Source: Calliopsis andreniformis
Lineage: Eukaryota > Arthropoda > Insecta > Hymenoptera > Andrenidae
Direction: 5' to 3'
NCBI RefSeq assembly: GCF_051401765.1
Contig: NC_135073.1
Location: 5,332,001-5,396,000 of the forward strand
DNA length: 64,000 nucleotides
Shown here: in pieces, positions 48,831 to 61,660 of the stretch
How the letters are laid out: each line of letters starts with the position of its first letter
Numbering within the stretch: the stretch's first letter is position 1
The notes under the pieces: generated by a model
The model's database searches: none
The model's input: the letters and a program-made list of their open reading frames with translations, nothing else
What the model was told of the DNA's origin: nothing
Position numbers and translations under genes: made by a program

Positions 48831-50130
48831 AGGCGTGTCTGTTCCAAGCTCGCCAATCGAATTTCGATCGGCCATCGAAGCGGTCTCAGATCTTTCAAGT
48901 TCCTCGACGTATCCATCGTCGAGCGCCAGCCTAATTCAGTGGCGTTTTATTCCTCTTGCGATTACTCGACGGGTACGATGGAGAGTGTAAGGGCCAGTGA
49001 TTGGTCGAGACGGGGCCCAGAAGGAGCCCATACGGCCCTTTGGGTCTCTGTCTCGGGAATCGACCGTCCTACCACCACGGGAATGCGTTTGACGGGTCTG
49101 CAACAAGAACAAGTATGAAATCAGCTCCCCGACAGACAACGGACTCTATCAGATGGTAATTATGTGCATGGGCTGATACAGGTGGATACGGCTCGATACA
49201 CCTATATCCAAAATCTATACTGGGTGTTAAGCATTTGTGGGAGCCACCATTGAACTTCAATAATTAATACATTAGTGACAGTTCTTCGATACAGATCATG
49301 CAACATAGAAAGAAGATACTGACTAAAAGTTGGGGAAAGGCAAATGAAATGAAAGAAAGATAGAAAAATAGAAAATATGAAAGAAAATGAAGTTAACTGC
49401 TTCAGAGATGAATTTATTAAAATTAGGAGCAAGTCACTTAACTTTTTCAATAATTTTATTCATTCAAGGTATCACTTAATCATACATGTAATTGGGTTTT
49501 TCACTTCCTTGTTTAAGAACTTTGTGCTAAATATTGAATATATTAGAATTTTATTAGCAATATTTTGAACTTAAAAAAGAAAGCTAAACATACACATATG
49601 TGTTAATCTACCTGTCAAGATTAGTAATAAAAGATACATATACTAAGTATCAATGACAGAAGAAACAAAATCAGAGGGATAAAGATCAAACCTAACTATC
49701 TAAGATTAGTTGAATTGATCTCAATCTCCATGGTTGGCAATAAATACCACACTTCCGATATGCTTTTCAATCTATTCACAGAGCACCCGGTACATGAAAT
49801 ACGTTCGAGACGGTACGTTAGTAACTGACACCATGAGTGACGTACGATATGGAGGAAAGCATCGGGCAGTCTATAATATATAATAAAAATGCATCCACAC
49901 GGCTCGATGAGTTGATTGTCTGCTTGTCCGGATGCCAAAACGTCCGAACTCGTGCATTTCATATCGTGTTTCATGTATTTACGAAGTAGATCCGCTGTTT
50001 GTACTCAGGGTGGCCCGAGTAATCGGCCTACGGCGCTTCTTCGTCGTCCTGCGCCTTTGTCCATCGACTAACGTAGCTTGAAAATCTCATAGAGTTTCGG
50101 GACGTACCTTCAGTTACGTGAGGCAAACGC
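48831..50130. other. Two islands (48830-49210 and 49720-50130) around AT-rich DNA
   Basis: Both islands have GC-balanced sequence with short minus-strand frames (48936-49139, 49069-49260, 49696-49974) of mixed composition and no domain. The AT-rich centre (49260-49700) holds low-complexity frames on both strands. Candidate regulatory DNA only. Confidence 0.35.
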
Positions 50131-50972
50131 ATGAAACGCATTAACTTTAATTACTAAAATGATTCCAATGATGTACGATAGAGTGGTTGTCTTATTCGAT
50201 GTTCAAATCAGTAAAATAGCTCACTAGTGATTTTAGAATTTTTCGATATATTCTTCTAATTAGTCTCGTTGAAATTATTTTCTGTTGAACTGCGTTACTT
50301 TAAGTGTATTAACAGAATGATTAAAAATTGAAATTGGAAATATTTTATTTATTAAATCATTCGTTGCAACAGTTTTAGCGGGTATGGTTCAGAAAGATTG
50401 TTTATTGATACGAGGAGAACAGGATTTTAATATGGTATGAGTACGTATTATTGAGGTTATTGCTGTTAATAATACAGATATGTATATCAAGTTATAAGGG
50501 ATCTTATTAAAATTTATAGGAGATGCAAGAGTGATATGGGCGGAAGCGTAAGATAATTGGCAATAAGCGCTAATAGGTCGATAAAATTATATAACTTTAT
50601 TACAGTACTACAAACTTAATTACTTACATTCTTGTTCTTACATGTACTCTTTTCTACTAATTTCTTTTAAAGAACAATGGAGATCACTTCGTTTTTAATC
50701 ATCACATTTCTATGTGTTCAGTAACAAGGTCGTTTATTTCGTTTCAGTTTATTACATTAATAAAAAAGTATGCTAACCTATTCACAAACCATTCTTTTCA
50801 TGCACATAAATTAAAATAATGTTGCAATTTCTAATTTTGTTCAAATTTCTATCTATAACATTAAATTTCCTTAAAATCTTCCTTTATAATTAATTTCCAA
50901 TCCCAGTAACCTAATTATTATGCAAAACTACCATTATTGACCATCATGTACTGTCCAAATAATTATTGCCTA
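50131..50972. other. AT-rich spacer, nothing specific
   Basis: No frame over 60 codons and no paired repeat seen. Confidence 0.55.
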
Positions 50973-51175
50973 TAATAGGAACTCGATTAACCATATAGAC
51001 ACGAAATTCGACTCTATTCCTGATGACTAATTTCATTTTTTTGTGCTGGATCACTGTTAAATCATAGTTTGTCAATAAATTTCAAACTATGTTCTACTAT
51101 ACTCTTCTTTCCATTGCTCTGAATGACAGTCATTCTCAAAAAATAATTAAGACTCGATTAATTGAATTGTTACTG
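50973..51175. mobile_element. Pogo/Tigger-like MITE, 203 bp, TA target-site duplication
   Basis: The left terminus TAATAGGAACTCGATTAACC and the reverse complement of the right terminus, CAGTAACAATTCAATTAATC, match at 13 of 20 positions. TA borders both ends (50971-50972 and 51176-51177). The left core ACTCGATTAACC matches the left end of the copy at 41897 (CCTCGATTAACC). The interior is AT-rich and non-coding. A further ACTTCGATTAAAC at about 51320 could be an end of another decayed copy. Confidence 0.6.
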
Positions 51176-51177
51176 TA

Positions 51178-52110
51178 CAAATATAATTCAACTCGATTTT
51201 ATCACACGAAATAATGTAACCAACATTTTGATATGAGGTTGATAGCAGAATTCTTATCGAAAAACGGCTGATTGAAGATTAAGAGTATGTTTCAGACTAA
51301 ATCAACCCGAACAGTACACTTCGATTAAACTTAGTACCTTTACATAGTTACAGATAGCAACGAAATTACTAAGTAGAGAGATCATTTCCTTTATTGTCAG
51401 AATAAATATATGAACGACCCAATTGTCGAATTTTCAGTTATAGTATTTTAGTGTGTCTCATAGTTACATTGGAAACCACAACTCCTAATTATAGTATTTT
51501 TTGAAAGATTTCTCCGTTAATAGGATGGAAAAAGTTTCTTCCTTGCGTATTGGATGTGAGTTCAATGATTTCACCCCCTTCGTACCAAGCTCGTGGTCCC
51601 GCGTTTAATACCCCAAGAGCGCGAGTAAGACGCGTACAATCGAGTGATTACAAGCATCCCCTGATTTAACCGGAGAGTTTTGCTGAAACTCATGCCTCCG
51701 TGACTTCAGTTCAAGTGCATACTCAAGTGGATTTGCATACGAGTTCGTATCGCGGCGTTACCTGCTGTTGTAGGGTCTCTGGGCACATGTCACATTCCCA
51801 TTGTCTATGTTGTCGCAAACAGAGAGAGGGAGGTACTCGTACTAAGTGCTGTTTTATTTGTGTAAGAACAGCCACTTTATTACTCCGCCTCTATGCCCAC
51901 AAGATAGACTAGGTGTATACAAACAGGGGATTCTGCTAGTCACAATTTGCTCGCGAAATGGTTATAGATTTCGTAGCGTGTTCGATGAGAAACTTCTAGC
52001 GATGGAATATGGCTGAGATTTAAGGGAACCGATTCTGCTCGCCTGATTACCAATTATGGTGGAGAACATGTCAAATACTTTGCTTCTTATTTTAAAGCTT
52101 TCACTCAATG
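51178..52110. other. AT-rich then GC-balanced block
   Basis: From about 51560 to 51910 composition rises to GC-balanced, with a 70-codon plus frame (51700-51912) that is Cys/His/Arg rich by chance of TGC and CAC codons and matches no finger spacing I know. No gene called. Confidence 0.4.
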
Positions 52111-53050
52111 ACGTCTCATGATACTTTATCTTTGAGAAAATTCAACATCGTGTCTATAAAACGTCTTATAAGACCTAATGCAGACCTCTCATCAAACACA
52201 AGAAGTCAGTTTTCCGATCTGGACGTTTCGTCTGGATCCATGGAATACCAGTGCTTCGCTTTGATCTTGATCAACAGGGAAACTTTAGTCCGTATACCCT
52301 TTTCCAATTCGCCAAGAGAGGAGTGTTCCTCCTAAGTCCCGAATAACACCAAACGCTGACAAATCGAGTAATGTCTCCATTCACATGGTAGCTGTAAACG
52401 CGGCTCAGGTGATTAGCAATTGATGCAATAACAGGATGCAAGAAGCACATTCAGGGACAATAGAATTTCCAGGGGCACGAGCGTGCGGCACAAAAGGAGC
52501 ACCGACCAAACGCCCTGTGCGATACCCAGGCTGATGTCCAAAGGTGCTGCCCTCACACAAGGCGCTAGATGTGCCTTAGACGTAGCAAATTGTACAATAA
52601 CAATCTTAGTAGCGGTGCTGGTTGCCATCGTCGTGGTTGCCACTTGCCCTCTGCCGAGTGTCTTCGTTACAGTACTAGTGTTGTGTACATTAGCAGATGC
52701 TCTGAAGGCAAGACAAACGGAATATTACACAAATACCCGTCTTCGTCGACCTTCCATGGTTCCCTACCGCCCCGTACACTTTCCTCAACTACCACGCATC
52801 CCCTCCCCCACTCTGCGTTCTTGTCTCTTTCTCCTCAGTTATCCTCTCTCGCCCCCTGCCTCGGAGAAGACGTCATCGCAGGCTGCGAATGTTTCATCTT
52901 AGGAAGGACAGAAAGAGGAAACGGCAGGGAAGCGAGAGGTATACACCTCCAAGGGATTTCGAGCAGGAGTTTGAGCAATTGTAGGATAGGCAAGGCTTGT
53001 CCTTCCGATTGCTTAGCCTAATTCCGCCTGGTAGAGAGCATCAAAGTGGC
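52111..53050. other. Island with the longest plus-strand frames of the right half (139 and 150 codons)
   Basis: Plus frames 52483-52902 and 52569-53021 overlap in different registers, and a minus frame (52413-52643) covers their start. The first plus frame has a Val/Ala/Ile-rich hydrophobic stretch (TILVAVLVAIVVVATC) that coincides with GTTGCCATCGTCGTGGTTGCC repeats, so low complexity explains it. The later part is Pro/Ser-rich from a C/T-rich run (52760-52860). No domain or splice support, so I do not call a gene. Confidence 0.35.
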
Positions 53051-54330
53051 CGGTGGCCTTATGGGCTACGAGCATTCACTTATACATTGAATATACTGAT
53101 TGTTGTATATCGATTCAGACATCTCGAATTGAAGCTGGTTCTGTTTTAAGACAAAATAGCATAACAAATGAATGCATTATGTTTTCTTTTTTAAAGAAGA
53201 TTCCTTTAGTTCAATCTTCCCAGATTCGAAATGTAAATTCTGTCTTTTAGACTTTGTTTAAAGAATAAACTCAGAATTTTAAAAAATATTAGATACTGTA
53301 TTCTATAATATATTACTTGCACAAAGTTCTTAGTGTTTCTATTTTTTTAAGAATTATTGTTGCTGTAAATTATTTGATAAAGGGATGAGATGATTGATTG
53401 AGATGATTATTATTAATTAAGTATTAACTATTTTATATTATTTATTTGAAACTATAGCACTAGAATGCCTTTCATTTTTGGTTTTACATAAATAGACTCT
53501 TTTTACTGCTGGCTGGCTGGCCTTTTTAACCACTTTTCGGATCAATGTCCTTGATCATGATTTCAACGATTCTAAGTTTTTTGTTTGTTGTTTGTCAATG
53601 AATTTCTTCTTATTTAATCTTATAAATATTCTTTCCAAAACATGAAAAAATAGAATAAAATTATTCACAAGTAGAAAAGTTATGACAATTTTAAGTCCCT
53701 TCATGAATTATGACCCACTTTATATTATGAACAGATAACATGGAAGATTTACTAATATTTACTCTGCTGGAACTGAGAATTTTCACCTGTAGAAGCATTA
53801 TGTAAATGGAAATGAAAATTGTATGGTTAGAGAGATTGTGCTTCCTAAGTTAAATGTTACATACATGTCTTAGAATGATTGAAAATTTCTCCTGAACAGA
53901 GCCATTATACGGTGATATACGAAAAGATGTGAGTCCGTATGATGCATGTCCACTGACCTTCATTTATCAAATAATTCAATGCGTTGGGTGGCTGTATACA
54001 GTATACACAGTTCAACAGAAATACCTCACGGTTTTCAAAATGGAGCCAACAAGCATTACTTTGTACTATTAAACCTTTAATAATGTAAGTATTAACGATC
54101 TTTAAAAATGAATTTTTTCTTAACACTTTATTGCTTTGACATTTCATTTTTGCATTTATTCTCTAAAGTTACTTAAAAGGTGCTGTGTATATGACAAAAA
54201 CAATCACACTAAATCATGTGCAAAACAACGAAGACCATTTCAGAAATAAAAACTGAAAGAAGAAATATTTTATTAAAAATCAATCTCTCATCTTTCTCGA
54301 TTATTAATATACCATTCAATATGCACGAAC
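53051..54330. other. AT-rich spacer, nothing specific
   Basis: A CTGGCTGGCTGGCC micro-repeat at about 53508 and a CTGTATACAGTATACACAG palindromic patch at about 53992 are the only structures. Short frames are low-complexity. Confidence 0.55.
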
Positions 54331-55190
54331 ACAACGCAATACCCCTTTATCTCATTTTGAAACTGTCAGCTGTTTTCGCATAACCTCTCAGCAGAAAATT
54401 GCATCGACACCTAAGCAGCACGATTGAGTTAAGGACAACGCGTGAATGACGCGCACTGATTGCCTCGCGAAAGAAGAGCGTGATTCGGATAGCGAGCCAA
54501 GGCAGTCAGCAAAGTGAATATTCCGAATGTAGTGACAGTTTCGCAATCCCCTGGTCTCCTTTCGTTTGAAAGCACGCTAATTAATTAAAGTTCGAGTCGA
54601 CGAAGCGTATTGATATCAAACGTCAACGGAGGCACTAGAAGCGTGGACAGAGCGACGGTAAAAAGAGAAGGGCAACGAGGAGGAAAATGAGAACAGGAAT
54701 TTCACACGGTTGTAGATGCGTTAACAAAAGCATCGAGAATAGCAATGGCATACGGAACGAGCAACGGAAGAAGTAAGCAATGCAACAGCGAGGCTGGCTC
54801 CCCGACTGATTACGTATTAATACGTTCCTCTGGATTCCGTGCCGTCAGACCGACGAATAGACGGACAGACGAACAGAAAGGGATGGGAGGGATATGACGA
54901 GCGTCCTACTGCCCAGGGCGTCCCGTGGGACACTCGGCCTCCGGTGCTCTGATGAGAAAAATTAGCAGAAATAAAAGGAGGGCCAGCCGCGCGATTATAC
55001 AAAACGGATATTACAACGGGGCCTGCAGTCTCTGTCTCTTATTAAACCCTCCACCTACCCGACTGAGCTTCAGTCGGATCGCGAATTCAATAAAACACAC
55101 TGAGATACAGGAGGAATCCTTTTGCTCTTTCCTTTACCTCGGCCATACTGATTTAACAGGCAATAGATACTCGATCGTGTCGTATTAATT
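54331..55190. other. CpG-rich island
   Basis: CpG-dense with purine-rich stretches (54600-54800). Opposing short frames (54817-55002 minus, 54925-55188 plus) have no domain. CTAATTAATTAAAG at about 54578 adds a homeodomain core. Candidate regulatory DNA. Confidence 0.35.
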
Positions 55191-56160
55191 GTACAGTTTG
55201 AGAAATTATTGTAAATTGAACACGAGAAGGATTGGACTTTATCGAAATGAGCTTTTATTGAAGTATTTTAATGACGTTTTTATTCCATTTAGTTGTTCGG
55301 TTACTTTATTGTGTAGTGTTATTAAAATACTAATGCATTTGAGAAATGTATTTTTTTATTTGGAATTTACATATTTGTTAATTGATTTTGCTAAGAAAAT
55401 AAAAGAGTTGACATTTGTATGATAACTACTGAGTAGATGCTATAGTTATGTGCTATGATATACAAATAAGGAAATTTATTTCATGTTTTTTGGAATTGTT
55501 CGAAATAATCTCATGTAAAATAACCAGGAAAATATATCTATCGCATCCGATGGTATTGAAGGAACTGAAAGGAATGGCTAAATAGAATCAATTACTTTTT
55601 TTATATTAATCTTTAAGCCCTCCTCTATCATTTTAACTGGAATATTTTATAATATAGGTTTAATGTAGCCTAACTCTACCATTATACGCATGTGCAAGCA
55701 CCTATATCTAAAAAAACATATAAAGAAATAAAATTACGCTATTAATCAAATTGTCTTGATAAGCTTGGTGGTTCGCTCATGTTTTCTAGAAACTATTCTT
55801 TCACTTTACTTGATCATCGTTATTGAGAACACAAATTCAAGGTGGTAGGGTGTGAACTAATTCTAGTTTCTTCGTGTTTTTTTGCTAACAATAAACATTG
55901 CCGATTATTGCCTGTTCCCATTCAAAGCAGCACCATCTATTCCTGGGATTATGTTGCTTTAGTGTGGATAAAATGTTTCTATAAGTTGGAGTTCTCTGAA
56001 AATATTTTGAAAGATGCAACAATAAAAGACGATATAATGATGCTCGTCATTGCTTCAGTGTAGACATAGCTAAATAAAAAGTTCAAAAAGAGTCGCAATT
56101 GATCCCAAAAATCAAACTCGATAGAAGCAATTTTAAGATTAGTAGGTTATATAATTCCTT
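55191..56160. other. AT-rich spacer, nothing specific
   Basis: Two low-complexity plus frames (55189-55422, 55842-56063). No repeat ends. Confidence 0.55.
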
Positions 56161-56760
56161 TCACAGTGAAAATGTATTCCAGCCTTATTCCGAGTTGTAC
56201 GAATTCGCAGAATAAATATTCAAAGGGGACAGGTCCCGAACGATGCTCGATAACTGAATTCCTCCAACTCAGAACAGACGGATATGCGTATCGTCTTCAC
56301 AATGGGCCTCAGTGGGTTACGCGATCGCTGGTATTATCTAACGATCGGTCCATTTGAATGTAGGAGGTCAGATCGTGAGTCTGATCTGCCATTCGAGCCC
56401 CGTTTCACCTCCCCTGCATTTAAATATTAGCCTCCTACGAGAAGTCCCATTGAACAGGACTCGCAGGTGCACCACGGCCCCGCTTTCTCCACAACCGGGA
56501 AACGTGCACCCTTCCACGGATCTTGATTCCTCTCTGTTCTCTCTGTTGGGTGCCCCCCTGATCCTCCTCCCACCTCTCGGTGGCCCGATAAAACCTTTGG
56601 ACAATGCAACGTACGCCGATCGACCCGTCAAAGGGTTGCCTGCATGGGAATATCGTTCCGCTCCCGCGGAAGGCCCTGAACCACTCAAGATCTCTGAAAG
56701 GAGGAGATGGAGGTCAATGTTGATGGGTTTGGGGCTTCAAGATTGACCCAGCTGTCTCAA
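56161..56760. other. CpG-rich island with 130- and 106-codon opposing frames
   Basis: The plus frame (56354-56746) and minus frames (56368-56688, 56427-56609) lie over the same bases. Both translations have mixed composition, Pro/Leu rich on plus and Gly/Arg/Ser rich on minus, and neither has a domain. CAGATC and GATCTG form a small inverted pair at about 56370-56388. The reading direction cannot be decided from sequence alone. Confidence 0.35.
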
Positions 56761-57940
56761 TTCAGCCTCCTTCAATCTTTATTCGTAAGTCGCTGCTTGT
56801 GTTTTCGATGTTATGTGTAACGTCAGGCAGTCTCTGTTCACTTGAGTGCTGTTGACAAGAAGCTTGAAGAGTTACAATTTATAGATAATTAAAAAGCTTT
56901 GTCAATATTTGTTTAGTTTCTGTTTGTTAGGAAGTGTTGACCAATCAGCTCTTGAGTTTAAGGAATATCAATGACTGATCTTACTACTATCAATGAGTAG
57001 TAAGGAGTATCATCGAGTATTTTGATTTTCAATTGCAAATAATTCAGTGAGATTGTAATTACTCATTTACCTTGAAAGATAGATCAGAATGTATACCGTC
57101 AAGGATCCAGTTGCTGATCAGAACCCAATTTTTGAACAGTTTAGTTTTTAAATAGATATATGATATTCATTTTGATGAAAATTTATTCCAAAAAATTAGT
57201 AAATAATTGTTACCTATTTTGATATCTACACAAGAAATTTAATAACTGGTAATGTTTTACTTTAAGAATTAAACTATGATTTAATTATTATTATTTTCGC
57301 GTATTTTTCAAGAATGAATTGAAGATGTCACGTAGATTTATATGAATAACATAAAATTTGTTGGATTTGGTTAATAATTTGGCGGATACTATAAGAAAAC
57401 CATACTTTTTATTCGTAAGTGATCAGGAACTGAATCCTTGATGGTACATCAAACTTGTTACACTTGTTACTTGTTATACTTATTCCATTTTTTATTAAAG
57501 ATAATCACTAAAATCACTATACCTACGATTATAAAGAAAATAACAAAACAAACAAGCAGAATTGTATATAATATAAATTGTTGGTCTTCTTTTATTATCT
57601 TCTTATATTCTCATTTTTCTAAGAAAAAAGTTTTTCTAATTGTTGTTTTCTAATTGTCTGATTTGTAGACTTTAATTAATGTATAAAGACAACCTTTTTA
57701 AAAATTATTTTGTACATCGTTCCATCTGACCTCTATAGATATAGAACTGCAATAAAATATTTTATGTCATCTTTTTATAACTCAGATTGATTATCCGCTA
57801 ATGTAATTAAATTAACTAATATAAAAGTCATGAATGTTAAATTCACGTATCGTAGCAGCAATATCGTATTATCGATTACGAGAATTTTTAATAAGCATGT
57901 AGTATTGCGTACAACGCCACAAAATGTAACTAATAAATGA
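56761..57940. other. AT-rich spacer, nothing specific
   Basis: Very AT-rich with low-complexity frames only. Confidence 0.55.
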
Positions 57941-58110
57941 AAGTGGCTTGACGATCCCCAATGGTCGGTGTATGGTATTTATAAATGATAGTCACGTGAG
58001 TCACCACGTCACCAGTCTGGTGCTTGTGATGCCAACTTGCCGACTAATTAATTGCTGTTAATTACAGAGGAGCATATTCTTGTTTTAAGACCGGTTAAGA
58101 GCTAATAATG
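57941..58110. promoter_or_regulatory. Compact block with E-box palindrome and homeodomain cores
   Basis: Contains AGTCACGTGAGTCACCACGTCACC (about 57990-58013) with a TCACGTGA palindrome, the canonical bHLH-leucine-zipper E-box, next to a CACGTCAC near copy. Then CTAATTAATTGCTGTTAATTACAG (58043-58066) carries two TTAATTA cores. Such density within 80 bases is unusual for this window. No coding frame. Regulatory role inferred. Confidence 0.35.
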
Positions 58111-58408
58111 CCACATTATCAGCGTTCTGTACATATTGTCGTTGTTCATGCTTGGAGCGTGGTTGTTGGTATAGGTTTGAATGCTTTGATATCGCAATTA
58201 AATTGTTTTATTTATTACGTAACAGAATGTTTAAATTCGCGCAAATATTTGAAAACTTTGAACAAAATCCTTATTAGTTTTTTTATAAAGATGTTACTTT
58301 TCAATTAATGCTAGCATAGTATTTAGTCCTTAAATTGCAATTGTTAAACTGTGTTGCATCACAAGTTTTTACTTCTAGGATCAAAGAATTTATAATTTTT
58401 AATTTTTT

Positions 58409-58423
58409 TATATATATATATAT
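58409..58423. repeat. (TA)n microsatellite
   Basis: Uninterrupted TA dinucleotides following a T run; short and likely polymorphic. Confidence 0.85.
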
Positions 58424-58469
58424 GACATGTTATATCCATTTTAGAACACTTTACACAACTTTTCACTTT

Positions 58470-59580
58470 AAAACGAAGCGATCACAATCGCTACCGCATG
58501 GAAACAGGAAAGAGAATATCCTTCGAGTTCATTTACCTCGTACATTGAAGCGTCAATTTGTAAACTTTGATCGGATTTTAATTCGGTTGGTCTCCGCGTG
58601 AACGACCGTGTCCTCCCTGTCACTCAAACTTTTTTTTCACGAAATTGATGGGCGTGCTAGCAGATCTGAAAGTATAAAAACGAAACGGAGCGAAAAAAGG
58701 AAGAAGAAGAGAGAGGGAACGCGGCAGGGAAAAGTGGATGCAGCTCCGATACGGGGCCCTAGAAGCGAGTAATGAGATTTATCGAAGGCAGAGTTTAGAG
58801 GAGATAACTTTTGTAGCATCTGGCCCGGAGTTAAATGAACGCCCGTGCCGCGGCGCAACATCTATCGGAAATAACTCCGCGCACTGGAGCGTGGTAAATG
58901 TGCACCTTCAAAATTGAGAGCGGGAACGCCATTCTCGAATGTTATTACTCGTCGTTTCCACACACTCTGCGCGGGATTCCGGTATTGGTCGATACGCCCG
59001 TAAACATGCAAGTTAAATCGCTCACCGCCACCCTTTTTCCGCAAGGGAAGAAATTTTATCCATAAAAATGATGAAAACGGTCCCATGCGATTCCATATTG
59101 CAGTCGATTTGTAGACGAAAGATTAATCGCGTGGAATACGAAACGAAAGAGCCGAAAGAGACTGCAGAAAAATATGCATTGCCTTCTTGTCAACGTTTAA
59201 CAAGTTAGTCGCCCTCGGAGCAAGTGGTCCTTGTAAACTGAATTTAAAAATCGTCGCAGCGATGATGCGATGAATGCTGATGCTCCTGCTGCCGAGGGAA
59301 AAAAAAATAGAAAAAGGAGAAAGAAGGGCAACGGTGCTCGACAAGTTCTTATCGGTGATTATGGATACGTCAAAAGAGAGTGAAGTGTTTAACGAGGACC
59401 GTCCACCGATGGCGAGTCACCGTCACTAATGATCGCCAGCTATTTTCTTTCATCCGCGCGCGTGTGACACGTTGAAACGCTGTGTGGTCCTCGAATTGCC
59501 CTTCCTCGAGCAACGGTTTGATCGGTGACAAAAAAATTATCGCCACCTTTTCGAAATGCCACTGACGAGGCCACCCATAC
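58470..59580. other. Long CpG- and purine-rich island
   Basis: About 1.1 kb of elevated GC with purine-rich stretches on plus (58670-58740) giving three minus-strand frames (58637-58861, 58862-59086, 59123-59344) of 73-74 codons separated by stops. No domain is recognised. It resembles the other islands but is the longest one lacking plus-strand frames. Confidence 0.4.
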
Positions 59581-60430
59581 TTGCACTGCTTTTTGACCTT
59601 TTATTTATAGTAAGGTTTGAAATACGTACTTGAATATCAATTTAAGGCTGTATTTTTTTATGTAATTTGCTTTTTAGAATGGGAGGCAGAAATATGTATT
59701 GATTAAAGCGTGTAAAAGGGTTTGAAAGTTAGTTACCTGATATCTGTGCTTCGCACAGAAGAATATGTACTTATGTAGAATTACAGTGATGTCTAATATG
59801 TATAATTGCACCATTGTTTAAAAATACAGTTTGTTGAGTACGTAAATGCATTGTAAGTATGACAGTTGTACTAAATTATTTTATACATCGAATTTCTAGG
59901 TGAAGAAAGAAAATAGCATTTTTATTACCCAATAATTGTAGCTGTATTGGTATCACTTTAAGATATCTAGTAGCTTTTTCAGATGAGTAGGCTAATGCTT
60001 TTTTCTATACATAACGACGAGTTGCATCAATTGTTACACTTAAAATTATGTGATTTCGTTTTTGAAAACGCATGAAGCACAACTACAAATAAAGTAAATA
60101 GCTCCAAATATCTCTTCTTCGAATCCAATCAACTTATTTTTAGTATTTGTTCGTACAGCAGGCAATTTCTGAGTAATTTGCAATAATAACTGAATATGGA
60201 ACACCCTTTATACACAAATAATATACCTATATAAATTCTTTCGATTAATATGTATTTCTGTGCAGTACATACGAGCAAAGTATACGATTTTCTAAAGTAA
60301 AAAAGTGACTTTCAATCCTACCTGTGTATCATTGAAATAAAAGCTACGCAATGAATAAAAGTTTCATGATTTTTAAATACCGTCAATATTTTCATTTTTC
60401 GAGAAACAAGAAACCGTAACAAAAAAGGGC
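59581..60430. other. AT-rich spacer, nothing specific
   Basis: A single GGAACACCCTTTATA string at about 60197 resembles a transposon end but has no inverted partner nearby. Confidence 0.5.
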
Positions 60431-61210
60431 GTAAATCAGCAGGAATGACATCGTTCGTTGTAATGACCGAACACAGTATGCGACACAGTAATTCCTGCGT
60501 TCGCCGTTTCACGCGCCTAACCGACCATAATGGAATCGTAATGGCTCGCGCCCGCGCAAACCTCGCCAGAGAAGTCGATGCACACATTTTTCCCGGGCCC
60601 GATACCGAAGGAACCATTAAATTATCACGCTCAATTAACCGTATGCTTCAGCCCACCGCGAAGGAATCCAAGAAGCAGGCAGACCGGATACAGTTACCGC
60701 GTAGTAATAATAATTCGTAAACTCGAAGCCTCGGTAGGGCTTGCACAGAGAAATCGTAATTGTCGTGTCGCGGAATCGTTAACTCTTACGCGAAAAAAAA
60801 AAAGCGGCAGTCTCGACGTTTGAACGTACGACAGACGCTCATTGTGCGACATTTTTAATATCCAGGTGGATGCACCTCGAGTCTGTCACAGCCACCCTCC
60901 GCCGGCACGGCATTCGGAATTACGTAACGCGGGACGAATTCTTGTCGCGCGCGTGCTACTCTCGCTCAATCGTCGTTCTCACGTGCTACACGCTGCGAAC
61001 ACAAACAATCTCCCCTAGGCTTGTAATCCGTCCGCAAGCAGAAACGGGAGCTGCTCAGAATAGATGCAAGCGATTTAAAGAGTGGATAAAGGAATTTCTA
61101 AGGATTGTTACAGCCCGGAACCGACGACTGCTTCTACGAGACACGTGAGCGTGGCGCGACCAGGGAAGTCATTTAACCTATTCAGGACCTAAATTTTCGG
61201 GTCTGCGAGA
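60431..61210. other. CpG-rich island
   Basis: Overlapping plus frames (60445-60720, 60578-60823, 60870-61148) and a minus frame (60318-60617), all Arg/Ser/Thr rich from CG-containing codons, without domains. A 12-base A run lies at about 60794. It may be a regulatory or transcription-start island. Confidence 0.4.
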
Positions 61211-61660
61211 GAACATTTTATGCCAGTTATATAAACTGTACTCTAAGACTCAAACTGATCCAAACACGTTTCTGTTACTTTTGGGGAGAGTAGAGAAACA
61301 AATTTGTTAACATATACTTAATAAAGTCAATCTTTGTTGATCGCAGTACCTGTACTTAAATAGGATATCTATGGATCTGAGGTTGAGGATCATTTTATAA
61401 CACACGAGGTCAACAAAGTATGAAGTACCACTAGGGCTAGGCGGCCTTAACATATTGAGTCTATAGTAGCATTTTAATACAAGTGATCCTTTGACGTACA
61501 AACCTTTAAAATATAAAGAGGTAAAACAACGTAATAAAAAAGAAATTTCGTTACCTCGCATCAATGGGATTATCACATAGAGGAAGAGTGATATAAAAGA
61601 TTATAAAAGAACGTGTAAAATGAATATCCTTTGACGAATCGAGACTTTCAAGTAACTTCT
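61211..61660. other. AT-rich spacer, nothing specific
   Basis: An 89-codon minus frame (61307-61576) is Leu/Ile/Tyr rich with no domain. Confidence 0.5.

Noticed and set aside
52483..53021. 139- and 150-codon plus-strand frames
   Set aside because: They overlap in different registers, their hydrophobic and Pro/Ser-rich parts follow local low-complexity DNA, and there is no domain or splice support.
60187..60215. GGAACACCCTTTATA as a transposon end
   Set aside because: No inverted partner or target duplication found nearby.
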